DNA from: Yersinia ruckeri ATCC 29473 | GTDB taxonomy: Bacteria; Pseudomonadota; Gammaproteobacteria; Enterobacterales; Enterobacteriaceae | Assembly (NCBI RefSeq): GCF_000754815.1 | Contig: NZ_KN150747.1 | Span: forward strand, 3,363,328 to 3,427,327 | Reading direction: 5' to 3' | DNA: 64,000 bases | Shown: positions 62,383 through 64,000 of the stretch, in pieces | Numbering within the stretch: the stretch's first letter is position 1 | How the letters are laid out: each line of letters starts with the position of its first letter | Translations under genes and position numbers: made by a program | Notes under the pieces: generated by a model | What the model was told of the DNA's origin: nothing | The model's input: only the letters and a program-made list of their open reading frames with translations | The model's database searches: none

Positions 62383-64000
62383 TTATTTGCCGTCTTTGCC
62401 TACGTGCAGAATCGCCAGGAAAGCCTCTTGAGGTAACTCGACGTTACCCACTTGCTTCATTCGTTTCTTACCGTCTTTCTGCTTTTGCAACAGCTTTTTC
62501 TTACGGCTAACATCGCCACCGTAACATTTCGCCAATACGTTTTTACGTAATTGTTTGACGGTAGAACGTGCGATGATGTGGTTACCGATCGCAGCCTGAA
62601 TCGCAATATCGAATTGCTGACGCGGGATCAGTTCCTTCATTTTCTCAACCAGATCACGACCACGGTATTGTGCGTTCTCGCGATGGGTGATCAGCGCCAA
62701 CGCATCAACACGTTCGTTGTTGATCAATACATCAACACGAACCATGTCAGATGTCTGGAAACGCTTGAAGTTATAGTCGAGAGACGCATAACCACGTGAG
62801 GTTGATTTCAAACGATCAAAGAAGTCCAGCACCACTTCTGCCATTGGAATTTCGTAAGTCAGCGCAACCTGGTTACCGTGGTAAACCATATTGGTCTGCA
62901 TACCGCGTTTCTCAATGCACAGCGTAATAACGTTACCCAGATATTCTTGGGGCAGCAGCATATGACATTCGGCGATAGGCTCACGCAGCTCTTCAATGTT
63001 GTTGAGCGCCGGCAATTTTGACGGGCTATCAACATAGACGGTTTCCTGGCTGGTAGTAATCACTTCATAAACAACCGTCGGAGCCGTGGTAATCAGTTCC
63101 AGATCATATTCACGCTCCAGACGTTCCTGAATGATTTCCATGTGTAGCAACCCGAGGAAACCACAGCGGAAGCCAAAGCCTAACGCGGTAGAACTTTCTG
63201 GCTCATAGAACAAAGAGGCATCGTTCAGGCTCAGTTTACCCAGTGCATCACGGAAGCTTTCATAGTCATCAGAACTGATTGGGAACAGACCCGCATAAAC
63301 CTGCGGCTTGACTTTTTTAAAGCCCGGCAAGGAGTTCTCTGCTGGTTGACGCGCCAATGTCAGCGTATCGCCGACCGGAGCCCCAAGAATGTCTTTAATC
63401 GCGCAAACCAACCAGCCAACTTCACCACAGCTCAACACATCGCGGTCGATACGTTTTGGAGTAAAGATACCCAGGCGGTCAGCGTTATAAGTCTGTCCGG
63501 TGCTCATTACCTTGACCTTGTCGCCCTTGCGTAACGTACCGTTTTTAATACGAATTAAGGAAACAACGCCCAGATAGTTATCGAACCAGGAATCGATGAT
63601 CAACGCCTGCAACGGTGCTTCCGGATCGCCGCCAGGCGGTGGAATATCACGTACCAAACGCTCAAGCACCTCAGGTACGCCTATGCCGGTTTTCGCCGAG
63701 CAACGCACTGCATCGGCGGCATCAATGCCCACGATGTCTTCAATTTCTTCCGCGACGCGGTCAGGATCGGCTGCCGGTAAGTCGATTTTGTTCAGTACCG
63801 GAACCACTTCCAGATCCATTTCCATCGCGGTATAACAGTTTGCCAGCGTCTGGGCTTCAACACCCTGCCCGGCATCAACGACCAGCAGAGCACCTTCGCA
63901 GGCGGCCAGAGAACGGGAGACTTCATAAGAGAAATCAACATGTCCCGGCGTATCAATAAAATTGAGCTGATAGGTTTGGCCATCCTGGGCATGGTAGTCC
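62383..64000 (-). CDS. lepA: Elongation factor 4 (LepA), 5' end beyond window
   Basis: LepA/EF4 is a translational GTPase that acts on stalled or assembling ribosomes. About 539 codons are seen; the reading frame stays open to the window edge through [18 protein letters not shown] (G3 motif), NKIDLP (G4), ARCSAKTG (G5-like), EF-G-type domains III and V, and the unique C-terminal domain ending [27 protein letters not shown]. Start and G1 lie outside. A shorter frame start at 63825 (MEMDLEV) is internal and not the true start. Confidence 0.97.
   Translation of the reverse strand, partial: DYHAQDGQTYQLNFIDTPGHVDFSYEVSRSLAACEGALLVVDAGQGVEAQTLANCYTAMEMDLEVVPVLNKIDLPAADPDRVAEEIEDIVGIDAADAVRCSAKTGIGVPEVLERLVRDIPPPGGDPEAPLQALIIDSWFDNYLGVVSLIRIKNGTLRKGDKVKVMSTGQTYNADRLGIFTPKRIDRDVLSCGEVGWLVCAIKDILGAPVGDTLTLARQPAENSLPGFKKVKPQVYAGLFPISSDDYESFRDALGKLSLNDASLFYEPESSTALGFGFRCGFLGLLHMEIIQERLEREYDLELITTAPTVVYEVITTSQETVYVDSPSKLPALNNIEELREPIAECHMLLPQEYLGNVITLCIEKRGMQTNMVYHGNQVALTYEIPMAEVVLDFFDRLKSTSRGYASLDYNFKRFQTSDMVRVDVLINNERVDALALITHRENAQYRGRDLVEKMKELIPRQQFDIAIQAAIGNHIIARSTVKQLRKNVLAKCYGGDVSRKKKLLQKQKDGKKRMKQVGNVELPQEAFLAILHVGKDGK

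Overview
The window reads as chromosomal backbone of an enterobacterium of the Yersinia type (Enterobacterales; Yersinia or a close relative is my best guess). Grounds: gene order hisS-ispG-rodZ-pilW-rlmN-ndk ... isc operon ... glyA/hmp ... glnB ... glrKQR-glmY-purL ... pdxJ-recO-era-rnc-lepB-lepA, strong similarity of nearly every product to Escherichia/Yersinia proteins known to me, moderate base composition, and Yersinia-like traits (glutamine-dependent NadE next to glnB, murP-murQ/murR next to pgpC, sigma-54-driven glmY). No tRNA, rRNA, CRISPR array, prophage or intact IS was seen.

Layout. 1-5.2 kb: hisS (partial), isoprenoid gene ispG, cell-shape gene rodZ, pilotin pilW, rlmN and ndk, all on the minus strand. 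5.5-8.0 kb: an AT-richer accessory gene for a secreted protein with four beta/gamma-crystallin Greek-key motifs and a GNAT-like C-terminus. 8.2-16.7 kb: pbpC and the alpha-2-macroglobulin gene yfhM (a periplasmic defence/repair pair), then sseB with an unusual His-Asp repeat. 16.9-24.3 kb: pepB and the whole iscRSUA-hscBA-fdx-iscX iron-sulphur operon with tandem IscR sites. 24.4-30.4 kb: trmJ, suhB, a zinc-linked zevAB pair under a probable Zur box, csiE and hcaT. 30.6-33.5 kb: divergent glyA and hmp with PurR-like and NsrR sites. 33.7-39.0 kb: a reduced yhf/php cluster (yhfZ, yhfY, yhfX, php, yhfU, yhfT; yhfW and yhfS absent) placed between hmp and glnB. 39-46.5 kb: glnB, nadE, the GlrK/GlrR two-component system, the sRNA gene glmY with a near-perfect sigma-54 promoter and three GlrR sites, and an unknown secreted protein. 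46.6-64 kb: purL, mltF, tadA, pgpC, MurNAc-recovery genes murPQ/murR, yfhL, acpS, pdxJ, recO, era, rnc, lepB and partial lepA.

How they work together. Several blocks are cell-envelope linked: RodZ, PbpC/YfhM, MltF (makes anhydromuropeptides), MurP/MurQ/MurR (takes up and degrades MurNAc), and GlrK-QseG-GlrR-GlmY, which in relatives controls glucosamine-6-phosphate synthase and therefore the start of peptidoglycan synthesis. The isc operon supplies clusters to window members such as IspG, RlmN, Fdx and YfhL. PurR-like boxes at glyA and purL link one-carbon and purine synthesis.

The regions most worth a second look are the crystallin-GNAT secreted protein, the zevAB/Zur locus, the reduced yhf cluster, the glmY control region with its structured 3' flank and neighbouring unknown ORFs, and the His-Asp repeat in SseB. 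All family assignments are from sequence reading and memory; no database search was run.
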